Of a stretch of DNA of 49,147 nucleotides, positions 33,639 to 42,623 are shown in pieces. Below the pieces are notes generated by a model. The model ran no database searches. It was not told the origin of the DNA and worked only from the letters and a program-made list of their open reading frames with translations. Source of the stretch: Sphingomonas sp. Leaf33 (GTDB taxonomy: Bacteria > Pseudomonadota > Alphaproteobacteria > Sphingomonadales > Sphingomonadaceae); assembly GCF_001421785.1 (NCBI RefSeq), contig NZ_LMLB01000017.1:411325-460471 (forward strand), read 5' to 3'. Numbering within the stretch: position 1 is the stretch's first letter; the number at the start of each line of letters is the position of its first letter. A program made the translations under genes and the position numbers.

Positions 33639-35417
33639 TCAGCCCGACCCTTCGACCATCTCTGCCAGTTCCAGCCAGCGCATCTCCGCGGCGTCCTTCT
33701 CATCCCGCGCGCTTGCGACCGAGGCCATCAGCGCATCGAACTTCTTCGGATCGCGCGTGAACAAATTTGCGTCGTGCAGCGCCGCCTCGTCCCGCGCGAT
33801 TGCCGCATCCAGCTCCTCGATCCGCTTCGGCAGCAGGTCGTAGTCGCGCTGATCCTTGTACGACAGCTTCGCCGATCTCGGCTTCGGGGCCTCCGCGACC
33901 GGCACAGCCTTCACCGGGGTCTTGGCGGCGAACTTCGGCTTCCGCTTGGCCTCCCAATCCGCATAGCCACCCGCGACGACATCGACCGTTCCCGATCCGT
34001 CGAGACCCAGCGTCACCGTCACCGTGCGGTCTAGGAAATCACGGTCGTGGCTGACGATCAGCACGGTGCCGGCGTAATCCGCGATGACTTCCTGCAACAG
34101 GTCGAGCGTTTCGAGATCGAGGTCGTTGGTCGGCTCGTCGAGCACCAACAGGTTCGACGGCCGCGCGAACTCGCGCGCGAGCAGCAGGCGCGATCGTTCG
34201 CCGCCAGACAGCGTGCCGATCTTCGCATCGACCAGGCTCGGATCGAACAGGAATTCCTTCAGATACCCTGCGACATGCTTCTTGGCGCCCAGCACGTCGA
34301 TCCACTCGCCGCCCTGCGTCAGCACGTCGCGCACGGTCTTGTCCGCCGCCATCAGCTTGCGCTGCTGGTCGATGACGATGCCGTCCAGCGTCTTGGCGAG
34401 GCGGATCGTGCCCTCGTCGGGCGCCAGTTCGCCGGTCAGCAGCTTGAGGAGCGTCGTCTTGCCCGCACCGTTCGCGCCGACGATGCCCAGGCGGTCACCA
34501 CGGGTGACGCGCAGGTTCAGGTCCCTGATGATCGCGCGCTCGCCGAACCGCTTGGTCACACCCTTCACGTCGATGACGACCTTGGTCTTGCTGTCGTCGG
34601 CGGCGACGGACAGCGCGGCGGCGCCCTGCGGTCCCTGCATGGCCGCGCGTTCCGCACGCATCTCCTTCAGCTTGGCGAGCCGCCCCTGGTTGCGCCGCCG
34701 TCGCCCGGTGACCCCGCGCTGGAGCCAATGCTCCTCGATCTTCAGCTTCGCATCCAGCCGCGCGGCGTTACGCTCCTCCTCGGCATAGACGGTTTCGGTC
34801 CACGCCTCGAACCCGCCGAAGCCGACTTCGGCGCGGCGGATCTTGCCGCGGTCGAGCCAGAGCGTCGATTTGGTCAGGTTGGTCAGGAACGCGCGGTCGT
34901 GGCTGATCGCGACAAAGGCGCCGCGGAAGCGCGACAACCAGTCCTCCAGCCACTCGATCGCATGGATGTCGAGATGGTTGGTCGGTTCGTCGAGCAGCAG
35001 GACGTCCGGGTCCATCGCCAGTGCCCGCGCGATCGCCGCACGCCGCCGCTCGCCGCCGCTTGCGGTCGCCGCCTCGCGGTCCAGGTCGATGCCCAGCTGG
35101 TCGGCGATCGATTCGACTTCGTGCGGCTCGGGCGCGCCGTCCCCCGACAGCGCGAAATCGCGCAGCGTCGCGAAGCCGTCGACCTTCGGGTCCTGCTCCA
35201 GCAGGATCACCTTGGTCCCCGGCACGATCGTGCGGCGGCCTTCGTCGGAATCGATCGTGCCGGCGATCAGCTTCAGCAGCGTCGTCTTGCCCGCGCCGTT
35301 GCGCCCGATGAGCGCCAGCCGGTCGCGCTGGCCGATGAACAGGTCGAGGTCGCGGAAAAGCCAGCCGGAGCCTTGGACGAGGCCGAGCTTTTCGTAGGAA
35401 AGGATAGGGGCTGCCAT
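33639..35417 (-). CDS. uup: ABC-F ATPase Uup
   Basis: Soluble protein with two ATP-binding cassettes, 592 aa, of the ABC-F group that acts on ribosomes or on replication intermediates. Both Walker A motifs are present (GRNGAGKTTLLK near 40, GANGAGKTTLLK near 325), as are the signatures SGGERRRAAIARAL and SGGERSRLLLAREF and the LLLDEPTNHLD and LVLDEPTNDLD Walker B motifs. The linker region has the Arg-rich GRRRRNQGRLAKLKEMRA. The C-terminal coiled-coil domain (LSYKDQRDYDLLPKRIEELD) distinguishes Uup from other ABC-F members. The gene stands alone on the minus strand. Confidence 0.95.
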   Translation of the reverse strand: MAAPILSYEKLGLVQGSGWLFRDLDLFIGQRDRLALIGRNGAGKTTLLKLIAGTIDSDEGRRTIVPGTKVILLEQDPKVDGFATLRDFALSGDGAPEPHEVESIADQLGIDLDREAATASGGERRRAAIARALAMDPDVLLLDEPTNHLDIHAIEWLEDWLSRFRGAFVAISHDRAFLTNLTKSTLWLDRGKIRRAEVGFGGFEAWTETVYAEEERNAARLDAKLKIEEHWLQRGVTGRRRRNQGRLAKLKEMRAERAAMQGPQGAAALSVAADDSKTKVVIDVKGVTKRFGERAIIRDLNLRVTRGDRLGIVGANGAGKTTLLKLLTGELAPDEGTIRLAKTLDGIVIDQQRKLMAADKTVRDVLTQGGEWIDVLGAKKHVAGYLKEFLFDPSLVDAKIGTLSGGERSRLLLAREFARPSNLLVLDEPTNDLDLETLDLLQEVIADYAGTVLIVSHDRDFLDRTVTVTLGLDGSGTVDVVAGGYADWEAKRKPKFAAKTPVKAVPVAEAPKPRSAKLSYKDQRDYDLLPKRIEELDAAIARDEAALHDANLFTRDPKKFDALMASVASARDEKDAAEMRWLELAEMVEGSG

Positions 35418-35499
35418 AAGCCGCGCGGCCTAGCGAGTTAGCGCAGCTAAATCGAGGCTCAAGCGCGGGCTCGGCCGGCGTCGCCCAGAGCGACGACCG

Positions 35500-35522
35500 A
35501 CGACGCGGCTTTGCCGCGTCGT
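35500..35522. other. Strong hairpin in the uup/PepSY divergent gap
   Basis: A ten-base perfect stem (ACGACGCGGC with GCCGCGTCGT) closes a three-base TTT loop. No T-tract follows on either strand, so it is not a classical terminator. The remaining 213-base gap (35418-35630) otherwise shows only the TTCA direct repeat. Confidence 0.6.
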
Positions 35523-35590
35523 GACCGCTCGACGACTGTGACCCAAATACCACGCCCCCAGGCCATCCTGACACTCCCCTGCAACGACCA

Positions 35591-35605
35591 TTCACAGTCC
35601 GTTCA
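35591..35605 (+). promoter_or_regulatory. TTCA-N7-TTCA direct repeat upstream of the PepSY/two-component operon
   Basis: TTCACAGTCCGTTCA: two TTCA half-sites with an 11-base period, 26 bases before the first ATG. OmpR/PhoB-family regulators typically bind direct repeats of this period. The same arrangement, including CGTTCA in the second half, lies upstream of degP (44664-44678). It is probably the binding site of the adjacent response regulator. Confidence 0.5.
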
Positions 35606-35630
35606 AAGCGTTGCACCTATCTGGACGCCC

Positions 35631-35924
35631 ATGACGATGTTCCTGACCGCCCTCACCGGACTGTTGCTGACCACAGCTGCGCCCGCGTCGCCATCGCAGA
35701 CCCGCGAGCAGGATGCCGTGCTGGCCGCGCGGCGGGAGGGGCGGATCCTGCCGCTCGCCGAAATCCAGCGCCGGGTGATCCCGTCGATGCAGGGCGCCCG
35801 GTATCTCGGCGTCGACTTCGATTCGGGAACCGCGGTTTACACTCTGAAGTTCCTGCGCGATGGATCGCTGATCTGGGTGATGGTCGACGGACGGTCGGGC
35901 AACATCATCGGCCGCAGCCGCTGA
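35631..35924 (+). CDS. Small exported PepSY-like protein
   Basis: A 97-aa protein: signal peptide (MTMFLTALTGLLLTTAAPA) and one PepSY-like domain (REGRILPLAEIQRRVIPSMQ, then YTLKFLRDGSLIWVMVDG and GNIIGRSR). PepSY domains often inhibit proteases or modulate sensor kinases in the periplasm. The gene precedes the response regulator by 28 bases and is probably co-transcribed, which suggests it informs the sensor. ATG 35637 is an alternative start. Confidence 0.85.
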   Translation: MTMFLTALTGLLLTTAAPASPSQTREQDAVLAARREGRILPLAEIQRRVIPSMQGARYLGVDFDSGTAVYTLKFLRDGSLIWVMVDGRSGNIIGRSR

Positions 35925-35952
35925 CACCGGCGACAGGACAAGGGGATATCGA

Positions 35953-36633
35953 ATGCGCGTTCTGATCGTCGAGGACGAACCCAATCTCGGCCAGCAGCTT
36001 CGCAACACGCTGGAGGGGGCGGGCTATGCCGTCGATCTGGCGACGGATGGCGAAGAGGGACATTTCCTCGGCTCGACCGAGCAATACGACGCGATCATCC
36101 TCGATCTGGGCCTGCCCGAAGTCGATGGCCTGACTGTGCTCGACCGCTGGCGCAGGGAAGGCCGCACCGCACCGGTGCTGGTGCTGACCGCGCGCGACAG
36201 CTGGTCGGACAAGGTCGCCGGACTCGACGCCGGCGCGGACGACTACGTCGCCAAGCCGTTCCAGACCGAGGAACTGATCGCGCGCCTGCGTGCGCTGATC
36301 CGCCGCGCGTCGGGCAACGCCTCGGCAGAGCTGACCGCCGGCGACATCCGCCTCGACACCCGCTCGGGCAAGGTCACCAAGGCCGGCGAGCCGGTGAAGC
36401 TGACCGCGCAGGAATACAAGCTGCTGAGCTACCTGCTCCATCACAAGGGCAAGGTCGTCAGCCGCACCGAGCTGATCGAACATATCTACGACCAGGATTT
36501 CGACCGCGATTCGAACACGATCGAAGTGTTCGTGACGCGCATTCGCAAGAAGCTGGGCCAGGACGTCATCACGACGATCCGCGGGCTTGGCTACAGCCTG
36601 GACGAACCCGACGAGCGCCGGCCGAGCGAATGA
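35953..36633 (+). CDS. OmpR/PhoP-family response regulator
   Basis: A 226-aa DNA-binding regulator. Receiver domain: acidic pocket VEDEP (residues 7-10), phospho-acceptor Asp51 in IILDLGLPEVDG, Thr in LVLTARD, and Lys in VAKPF. The C-terminal winged helix has KLTAQEYKLLSYLLHHKGKV and SNTIEVFVTRIRKKLG. The sequence resembles the PhoP/FeuP/QseB branch. AAGGGG precedes the ATG. The cognate kinase follows after 32 bases that contain a hairpin. Likely targets are envelope genes (see the TTCA repeats). Confidence 0.95.
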   Translation: MRVLIVEDEPNLGQQLRNTLEGAGYAVDLATDGEEGHFLGSTEQYDAIILDLGLPEVDGLTVLDRWRREGRTAPVLVLTARDSWSDKVAGLDAGADDYVAKPFQTEELIARLRALIRRASGNASAELTAGDIRLDTRSGKVTKAGEPVKLTAQEYKLLSYLLHHKGKVVSRTELIEHIYDQDFDRDSNTIEVFVTRIRKKLGQDVITTIRGLGYSLDEPDERRPSE

Positions 36634-36639
36634 TAAAAG

Positions 36640-36663
36640 CCCTCTCCCCGATGGGGGAGAGGG
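36640..36663 (+). other. Hairpin that masks the kinase ribosome binding site
   Basis: CCCTCTCCCC-GATG-GGGGAGAGGG is a perfect ten-base stem with a four-base loop. Its right arm is the only Shine-Dalgarno-like sequence before the kinase ATG at 36666. It starts seven bases after the regulator stop codon. The sequence type is a dispersed palindrome in these genomes, so it may be an inserted repeat later used for control. Confidence 0.75.
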
Positions 36664-36665
36664 TT

Positions 36666-38033
36666 ATGACGACCCCCACCGACCCCCCACGCACCTATGT
36701 CCGCGTCACCGGATCGATCTCGCGCCGGATGATCGCCATCGCGGCGGCGTGGATCCTCGTGCTCCTGACCGGCGGCGGCTATGCGCTCGACCGGGTGCTG
36801 ACATCGGCGGTCAGCAGCAATTTCGACGACCAGCTCGATTTCCTGCTGAACACCATGCTGGTCGCCGCCGAAATCGGGCCGGAGGGCGAAGTGATCTTCA
36901 GCCGCCAGCTCGCCGACCAGCGCTTTCTGGAGCCAAACTCGGGCGTCTACTGGCAGGTCAGCGGCGGTAATTTCGCGCCTTTCCCGTCGCGCTCGCTGTG
37001 GGACCGGCGCCTCGCGACCGATCGCCGGCATGGCGACATGGATGCGCATATCTATGATTCGACGCAGTTTCCCGACGAGAAGCTGCGGGTCGTCGAACGC
37101 GACGTGACGCTGCCGGGATCTTCCGTGCGCTGGCGGTTCCAGATCGCGCAGAGCACGATCGTGCTCGACGAACAGATCGCCGCGCTGCGCCGGGTGCTCA
37201 TCCGCAGCTTCCTGCTGCTGGGCGCAGGCCTGATCGTGATGGTCGCGCTGCAGACGATCTGGGGCCTGCTCCCGTTGCGCAAGCTGCGCGTCGAAATCCA
37301 GCGACTGCGCGAGGGCAAATCGACCCGTGTCGAGGGCGAGATGCCTGCCGAAATCGCGCCGATGGTCGAGGAACTGAACGCGCTGGTCGCGCACAACGAT
37401 CGACAGGCGGAGGAGGCCCGGCGCCACGCCGGCAACCTCGCCCATGCGCTGAAGACGCCGCTGACCGTCATCATGAACGCCGCCGCCGCGGGGCAGGCGG
37501 ACCTCGCCGAAACCGTGATCCGCGAAGCGCGGACGATGCGCCGGCAGGTCGATCACCACCTCGCCCGTGCGCGCGCGGTCGGCCGGCGCGGGTCGGCGCA
37601 CAGCCGCGCGGAGGTCTGGCCATCGGTCGAGGCGGTCGAGCGTGCCGTCGCGCGGCTTTACCCGAACGTCCGCATCGATGTGGATGGGCAAAAGGACCTG
37701 CTCGCGCGGATCGAGCGACAGGACCTCGACGAGATCCTCGGCAACCTGGTCGAGAATGCCGCCAAATACGGCGGCGGCAGCGTGTTCGTGACGGTACGCG
37801 CGACTGCGGGCTTCGTCGAAATCCTGGTCGAGGACGACGGGATGGGCATCCCCGAATCGGACCGCATTCGCATCTTCGACCGCGGCGTCCGATTGGATTC
37901 GGGCAAGCCGGGCACCGGCCTTGGTCTTGCGATCGTGCGCGACGTGGCGGAAATCTACGAGGGCACGGCCAGCCTGGAGGAAAGCGAGGACCTGGGCGGT
38001 TTGCTCGTGCGGTTGCGGCTGCCGTCCGCCTGA
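36666..38033 (+). CDS. Membrane sensor histidine kinase
   Basis: A 455-aa kinase. First membrane helix MIAIAAAWILVLLTGGGYAL, a periplasmic sensor of about 140 residues, second helix SFLLLGAGLIVMVALQTIWG, a HAMP-like linker, and a DHp domain with the phospho-acceptor in NLAHALKTPLTVI (His about 260). The ATPase domain has NLVENAAKYG, EDDGMGIP, DRGVRLDSGKPGTGLGLAIV. ATG 36666 is chosen because of the purine-rich stretch before it. An ATG at 36630 overlapping the regulator stop would add twelve residues encoded by the hairpin. It pairs with the upstream regulator. Confidence 0.94.
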   Translation: MTTPTDPPRTYVRVTGSISRRMIAIAAAWILVLLTGGGYALDRVLTSAVSSNFDDQLDFLLNTMLVAAEIGPEGEVIFSRQLADQRFLEPNSGVYWQVSGGNFAPFPSRSLWDRRLATDRRHGDMDAHIYDSTQFPDEKLRVVERDVTLPGSSVRWRFQIAQSTIVLDEQIAALRRVLIRSFLLLGAGLIVMVALQTIWGLLPLRKLRVEIQRLREGKSTRVEGEMPAEIAPMVEELNALVAHNDRQAEEARRHAGNLAHALKTPLTVIMNAAAAGQADLAETVIREARTMRRQVDHHLARARAVGRRGSAHSRAEVWPSVEAVERAVARLYPNVRIDVDGQKDLLARIERQDLDEILGNLVENAAKYGGGSVFVTVRATAGFVEILVEDDGMGIPESDRIRIFDRGVRLDSGKPGTGLGLAIVRDVAEIYEGTASLEESEDLGGLLVRLRLPSA

Positions 38034-38037
38034 AAGA

Positions 38038-38167
38038 TCCTCCCCGCGAGTGGGGAGGGGGACCGCCGCGAAGCGGTGGTGGAGGGGGTGTGCCGCATAG
38101 GGTGTCGCTGGTGGTAAGCCCCCTCCACCAGCCTCCGGCTGGTCCCCCTCCCCGCGAGTGGGGGGGA
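38038..38167. repeat. Long imperfect inverted repeat after the kinase gene
   Basis: Arms of about 50 bases (38038-38089 and 38120-38167) share TCCCC-GCGAGT-GGGGAGGGGGACC and GGTGGAGGGGG and are inverted around a 30-base centre. The element fills nearly the whole gap between the convergent kinase and LLM genes. It resembles dispersed palindromic units of sphingomonad genomes and can end transcription from both sides. Confidence 0.75.
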
Positions 38168-38170
38168 TTC

Positions 38171-39151
38171 TTACAGCCCCCGCATCACCGCCGCGGCGAT
38201 GCTCAAACTCCGTTTCCGCGCCGCCTGGTCGTGGATCGAACTCGTCAGCAGAATTTCATCCGCTCCCGTCCGCGCGATGAACGCGCGCAGGCCCGCCGCG
38301 ACCGTTTCCGGCGATCCGACCGCCGTGCACGACAGCACATGGTCGAGCATCGCCGCGGCCTGCGGCGGCAGGCTGTCGCGATAGCCGGGGACGGGCGGGG
38401 GCAGCTTGATGCCGGTCCCGGTCGTGCGGATCGCGACGAACGCCTGCTGCTGCGATGTCGCGAGGACCTGCGCCTCCTCGTCGGTGTCGGCGGCGATCAC
38501 GTTGAACGCGGGCATGAAATGCGGCTTGGCCGTTCCGGTGAAGTCGCGCTTGTAGATGTCCGCCGCCGCATCGAGCGAATCCGGCGCGAAGTGCGAGGCG
38601 AAGCTGTACGGCAGCCCGAGCATCGCGGCGAGCTGCGCGCCATAGGTGCTCGACCCGAGAATCCACAGCTTCACGTCCGCCCCGCCACCGGGCGTCGCAT
38701 GGATGCCGGTTGCGCCGTCGTCGGCGAACAGGCTCTGCAATTCGACCACATCGCGGGGGAAGGCGTTGGGATCGCTGTCGAGCGTGCGGCGCAGCGCCCG
38801 CGCGACCCGCCCGTCGCTACCCGGTGCGCGGCCGAGGCCCAGGTCGATCCGGCCGGGATACAGCGCGTCCAATGTGCCGAACTGCTCGGCGATCACCATC
38901 GGCGCGTGGTTGGGCAGCATGATGCCCCCGGCGCCGACGCGCATCGTCCGGGTCGCGGCGGCGAGGTGGCCGATGACGACCGCGGTCGCCGCGCTGGCGA
39001 TGCCGGGCATCCCATGATGCTCGGCGACCCAGTAGCGCGTGAAGCCCTCGGCTTCGGCGTGGGCGGCGAGGTCGGCGGCGTTCGTCAGCGCCTGGGTGGC
39101 GGTGCCGCCTTGGAGGATGGGGACGAGATCGAGGAAGCTGTACGGTATCAT
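38171..39151 (-). CDS. LLM-class flavin-dependent oxidoreductase (MsnO8-type)
   Basis: A 326-aa luciferase-like monooxygenase family protein: [60 protein letters not shown] and [13 protein letters not shown] are typical of the MsnO8-like group, which uses FMNH2 supplied by a reductase. Substrate is unknown. ATG 39151 begins at the family N-terminus; the upstream extension of the frame falls in a repeat. The gene stands alone. Confidence 0.92.
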   Translation of the reverse strand: MIPYSFLDLVPILQGGTATQALTNAADLAAHAEAEGFTRYWVAEHHGMPGIASAATAVVIGHLAAATRTMRVGAGGIMLPNHAPMVIAEQFGTLDALYPGRIDLGLGRAPGSDGRVARALRRTLDSDPNAFPRDVVELQSLFADDGATGIHATPGGGADVKLWILGSSTYGAQLAAMLGLPYSFASHFAPDSLDAAADIYKRDFTGTAKPHFMPAFNVIAADTDEEAQVLATSQQQAFVAIRTTGTGIKLPPPVPGYRDSLPPQAAAMLDHVLSCTAVGSPETVAAGLRAFIARTGADEILLTSSIHDQAARKRSLSIAAAVMRGL

Positions 39152-39183
39152 GATCGCCGATGTGGGGGTGGGGGCAAGGCTCG

Positions 39184-39366
39184 GGAAGAGAAGAAGAAGT
39201 TTGGTCCGGAGAAGGCGCGAAGGCGCTGAGAGGAATCGCCTGAGGCATCGTCTTGCGTCAGCGAGATTTTCCCGCAGCCACGCAGGGGATAAAGGCTGCC
39301 GGCGCGGCAACGGCAACCAGTCTTCGCGCCTTTGCGCCGTCTCTGAACAATCTCTCTTCTTCTTGC
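39184..39366. repeat. Imperfect inverted repeat with AAGGCGCGAAGGCGC motifs
   Basis: The 242-base divergent gap (39152-39393) holds two inverted arms, about 39184-39232 and 39320-39366, each with a purine-rich AAGAAGAAG segment and a GGCGC(g/a)AAGGCGC segment. I see no promoter consensus and no gene in it. Sequences of this kind recur in intergenic regions of proteobacteria; dispersal in this genome cannot be tested here. Confidence 0.55.
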
Positions 39367-39393
39367 CGCGACGTTGCCCTAAGCGCCTCGCCC

Positions 39394-40065
39394 ATGCGCG
39401 CCGACCTCGCCCACATCGAAGCCTGGGTCTTCGACATGGACAACACGCTTTACCCGGCGTCCTGCAACCTGTTCGCGCCGATCGAGGCGCGGATGACCGG
39501 GTATATCGCCGACAGGCTGGGCCTGCCCGAGGCGGAGGCGTCCGCGCTCCGGCGCGGCTGGTTCCTCAGCCACGGCACGACGCTGGCCGGGCTGATGGCC
39601 GACCATGACATCGATCCGCACGAGTTCCTCGATTACGTCCACGACGTCGAGATGGACGTGCTGGAGGAAAACGCGCCGCTCGCCGCGCTGATCGCCCGGT
39701 TGCCGGGGCGCAAGATCGTGTTCACCAACGGCGACGGGCCCTATGCCGAAAAGGTGCTCGGCCGCCTGGGCCTGGGTGCGACCTTCGAAGGCGTGCACGA
39801 CATCCACGCGATGGCGCTCGCCCCGAAGCCGGCGGCATCCGCCTACCAGAGCCTGTGCGACGCCTACGCCCTGGATCCGACCCGAGCCCTCTTCGCCGAC
39901 GATATGGCGCGCAACCTGGCGCCGGCCAGGGCGATCGGCATGACCACGCTGTGGATCGACAACGGATCGGAAGCACAGCCCGAGGCGCGAGGAGCGCCGT
40001 ACATCGACCATGCGACCGCGGACCTGACCGCCTGGCTCGCCGACCTGTTGGGAGACCCTGAATGA
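39394..40065 (+). CDS. Pyrimidine 5'-nucleotidase (HAD superfamily, SDT1-like)
   Basis: A 223-aa HAD phosphatase. Motif [17 protein letters not shown] (two Asp), an alpha-helical cap, motif [17 protein letters not shown], Lys in [11 protein letters not shown] and motif [13 protein letters not shown]. The DMDNTLYP form marks the pyrimidine 5'-nucleotidase group. Its stop overlaps the dapD start (ATGA). A gene of this family next to dapD is common in alphaproteobacteria, although the reason is not clear. Confidence 0.92.
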   Translation: MRADLAHIEAWVFDMDNTLYPASCNLFAPIEARMTGYIADRLGLPEAEASALRRGWFLSHGTTLAGLMADHDIDPHEFLDYVHDVEMDVLEENAPLAALIARLPGRKIVFTNGDGPYAEKVLGRLGLGATFEGVHDIHAMALAPKPAASAYQSLCDAYALDPTRALFADDMARNLAPARAIGMTTLWIDNGSEAQPEARGAPYIDHATADLTAWLADLLGDPE

Positions 40066-40871
40066 CCGACCTGCAAGCGACCATCGACGCCGCCTGGGAT
40101 GACCGCGCGTCGCTCACCACTGCCACCACGGGCTCCGTTCGCGACGCTGTGGGCGAGGCGCTGGCGATGCTCGACGCCGGCACCGCGCGCGTCGCCGAGC
40201 CTGTGGGGGAGGGCTGGCAGGTCAACCAGTGGCTCAAGAAGGCGGTGCTGCTGTCGTTCCGCCTGAACGACAACGTGCCCATGGACGGCTGGTACGACAA
40301 GGTGCCGCTGAAGTTCGCCGACTGGGGCGCCGAGCAATTCCGCGACGCGGGCTTCCGCGCGGTGCCGGGCAGTGTGGTGCGCCGCGGTGCCTTCATCGGC
40401 AGGAACTGCGTGCTGATGCCGAGCTTCGTCAACATCGGCGCCTATGTCGGTGAAGGCACGATGGTCGACACCTGGGCGACGGTCGGATCGTGCGCGCAGA
40501 TCGGCCGCAACGTCCACCTGTCGGGCGGGGCCGGCATCGGTGGCGTGCTGGAGCCGCTCCAGGCCGATCCGGTCATCATCGGCGACGGCGCGTTCATCGG
40601 CGCGCGGGCCGAAGTGGCCGAAGGCGTCCGCGTGGGCGAAGGCGCGGTGCTGTCGATGGGCGTGTACCTGGGCGCGTCGACCCGCATCATCGACCGCGCG
40701 ACCGGCCACGAATATCGCGGCGAAGTCCCGCCCTATTCGGTCGTCGTGTCGGGCAGCGCGCCGTCGAAGACCAATCCGGACGGCCCGGCGCTCTACTGCG
40801 CGGTCATCGTCAAGACGGTCGATGCGCAGACCCGGTCGAAGACGGGCATCAACGAATTGCTGCGCGACTGA
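40062..40871 (+). CDS. dapD: 2,3,4,5-tetrahydropyridine-2,6-dicarboxylate N-succinyltransferase
   Basis: Succinylates tetrahydrodipicolinate in DAP/lysine synthesis. The 269-aa protein has an N-terminal helical domain ([19 protein letters not shown]) and a left-handed beta-helix made of hexapeptide repeats ([60 protein letters not shown]). [17 protein letters not shown] sequence follows near the C-terminus. Length is standard for the family. Its last 23 bases overlap the convergent 62-aa gene. Confidence 0.97.
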   Translation: MTDLQATIDAAWDDRASLTTATTGSVRDAVGEALAMLDAGTARVAEPVGEGWQVNQWLKKAVLLSFRLNDNVPMDGWYDKVPLKFADWGAEQFRDAGFRAVPGSVVRRGAFIGRNCVLMPSFVNIGAYVGEGTMVDTWATVGSCAQIGRNVHLSGGAGIGGVLEPLQADPVIIGDGAFIGARAEVAEGVRVGEGAVLSMGVYLGASTRIIDRATGHEYRGEVPPYSVVVSGSAPSKTNPDGPALYCAVIVKTVDAQTRSKTGINELLRD

Positions 40872-41037
40872 CGGGCACGTTGACTTCGACCATCGCCGGA
40901 CGCTCGCCGACCAGGATGGCGTAGCGTTCGGCCAGCTCGGCATGGATACGCCGGACCTCGACCTGCTCGCACGCGTCGGCACGCGCGCGCTCGGTGGTCA
41001 GGCGGCTGCGGTAATAGGTCAGGTCGATTTGCGACAT
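40849..41037 (-). CDS. Small conserved-looking hypothetical protein
   Basis: A 62-aa soluble helical protein ([20 protein letters not shown], ending [11 protein letters not shown]) with a GAGGAGG ribosome site ten bases before its ATG. The Arg/Glu-rich first helix followed by [13 protein letters not shown] resembles small proteins I associate with sphingomonads, but I cannot give a function. It is convergent with dapD and overlaps its end. The 116-base region upstream (41038-41153) is A+T-rich near its far end, with no clear promoter. Confidence 0.68.
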   Translation of the reverse strand: MSQIDLTYYRSRLTTERARADACEQVEVRRIHAELAERYAILVGERPAMVEVNVPVSRAAIR

Positions 41038-41153
41038 CGCCGGGTGCCTCCTCGAATGGTACGGGACGCAATACTGATGCGGTACGTACGCGAAACGCTC
41101 GGTCGGCGATCTGATACTGGTTAGTGACTAAGGAATTAATGGACTGATTTAAC

Positions 41154-41591
41154 TCAGTTTTCCAACGAAACGCGTGCAACACCCAACCGCGGGATCTCGA
41201 TCGCCGGACAGCGGTCCATCACGACCTTGAGCCCCGCCGCCTCGGCGCGCGCAGCGGCTTCGTCGTTGACGACGCCCAACTGCATCCACACCGCCTTGGC
41301 GCCTATTTTGATCGCCTCGTCCACCGCCTGGCCCGCGGCTTGCGGGCGGCGGAAGATGTCGACGATGTCGATCGGGTCGCCCAGCTGCGCCAGCTCGCGG
41401 AAGACGAATTCGCCGTGGACGTGCTCGCCCGTGATCTGCGGATTGACCGGGATCACGCGGTAGCCGTGATCCTGCAACCGCCGCATCACGCCGTAGCTCG
41501 GGCGGTCGGGCCGGTCGGACGCGCCGACCAGCGCGATGGTCCGTGCGCTTTCGAGCAGCGCCTTGATGTCCTCGTCGCGGGTCAGCGGCAT
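41154..41591 (-). CDS. CoA-binding protein (YccU-like)
   Basis: A 145-aa Rossmann-fold protein of the CoA-binding domain family: ALVGASDRPDRPSYGVMRRL, GYRVIPVNPQITGEHVHGE and AVWMQLGVVNDEAAARAEAA. ATG 41591 has GGAGGA five bases upstream. It begins one base after the mrp stop, so it is co-transcribed with mrp. The role of this stand-alone domain is not known; relatives bind CoA or nucleotides. Confidence 0.92.
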   Translation of the reverse strand: MPLTRDEDIKALLESARTIALVGASDRPDRPSYGVMRRLQDHGYRVIPVNPQITGEHVHGEFVFRELAQLGDPIDIVDIFRRPQAAGQAVDEAIKIGAKAVWMQLGVVNDEAAARAEAAGLKVVMDRCPAIEIPRLGVARVSLEN

Positions 41592-41592
41592 A

Positions 41593-42549
41593 TCATCCTC
41601 CGTTGGCGCGGAGCCAGTCGTCGACCGCCTGCGCCACTCCATCGAACGCCAGGGCGTCCGACCCGTTCCCGGCGGCCGGCGGCGTGCCCGCGTCCGATGC
41701 GGCGCGGACGTCGCGGCTCAAGGGGATGCGGCCAAGAAACGGCAGGCCCAGCCGCTCGGCATCCGCCTGCGCCCCGCCCGATCCGAACGGGTCGCTCACC
41801 TCGCCGCAATGCGGGCAGGCGTAGCCCGCCATGTTCTCGATCAGGCCGATGATCGGCACGCCGGCCTTTACGAAGAAATCGATCGCGCGGCGCGCGTCGA
41901 TCAGCGCCAGGTCCTGCGGGGTCGAGACGATAACCGCACCCGCCGGGCGATGCTTCTGGACCATCGTCAATTGCACGTCACCGGTGCCGGGCGGCAGGTC
42001 GAGGATCAGCGGATCGGCGCTGCCCCAATGTGCGTCGAGCAACTGGCTGAGCGCACCCGCCAGCATCGGGCCACGCCAGGCGATCGCCTGGGCCCGGGGC
42101 ACCAGCATTCCCATCGAGACGATCGGGACGCCGGCAGCGGTCGGCACCGGAAACATCCGCTTGTCGGCGGCATCGGGCGTCGCGTCCTCGACACCGAACA
42201 GCCGCGGCTGCGATGGCCCCGAGATATCCGCATCGACCAGCCCGACCGGCCGCCCGCGCTTGGCCAGCGCGACCGCGAGGTTGGCGGAGACGGTCGATTT
42301 TCCCACGCCGCCCTTGCCGCTGGCGACCGCGATCAGCCGCCGGGCGACCCGCGACGCGGTACGCGCGATCCGTGCCTCCAGCCCCGCCGCGTCGGCGGCC
42401 GCGCGCGCGGCGCCTTCGCGGGCGTCGGCCTCGTCCGGCGACAGGCCGGTCACGTCGAGGATGATGCTGGCGCGGCCGCCGTCGATGCGGGCGGTGGCGC
42501 CGGGGGGCAGGCCGGGGAGGCCAGAGGGAGTTTGGGGCGTATCATTCAT
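41593..42549 (-). CDS. apbC: Mrp/NBP35-family Fe-S cluster carrier ATPase (ApbC)
   Basis: P-loop ATPase that carries and transfers iron-sulphur clusters. The deviant Walker A SGKGGVGKSTVSANLA near residue 98, VDADISGPSQPRLFG, DLPPGTGDVQLT and the cluster-binding C-x2-C in GYACPHCGEVSDPFG are present. The first 65 residues are a short, degenerate form of the N-terminal MIP18-like domain. The 318-aa product starts at ATG 42549. The gene diverges from hflK across 74 bases. Confidence 0.94.
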   Translation of the reverse strand: MNDTPQTPSGLPGLPPGATARIDGGRASIILDVTGLSPDEADAREGAARAAADAAGLEARIARTASRVARRLIAVASGKGGVGKSTVSANLAVALAKRGRPVGLVDADISGPSQPRLFGVEDATPDAADKRMFPVPTAAGVPIVSMGMLVPRAQAIAWRGPMLAGALSQLLDAHWGSADPLILDLPPGTGDVQLTMVQKHRPAGAVIVSTPQDLALIDARRAIDFFVKAGVPIIGLIENMAGYACPHCGEVSDPFGSGGAQADAERLGLPFLGRIPLSRDVRAASDAGTPPAAGNGSDALAFDGVAQAVDDWLRANGG

Positions 42550-42623
42550 GTCCCTTGGCGATTTAGGTCCGCCCACGCGCCGTGCCACTGTTTTTCTCCG
42601 ATAGGGCACCTATAAAGACAGGC

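Noticed and set aside
35500..35522. Hairpin before the PepSY gene as a Rho-independent terminator
   Set aside because: No T-tract on either strand, and no gene ends at it: uup is transcribed away from it.
41593..42549. mrp as a truncated gene
   Set aside because: The N-terminal domain is short, but all ATPase and C-x2-C residues are intact and a clean start exists, so a short natural form is more likely.
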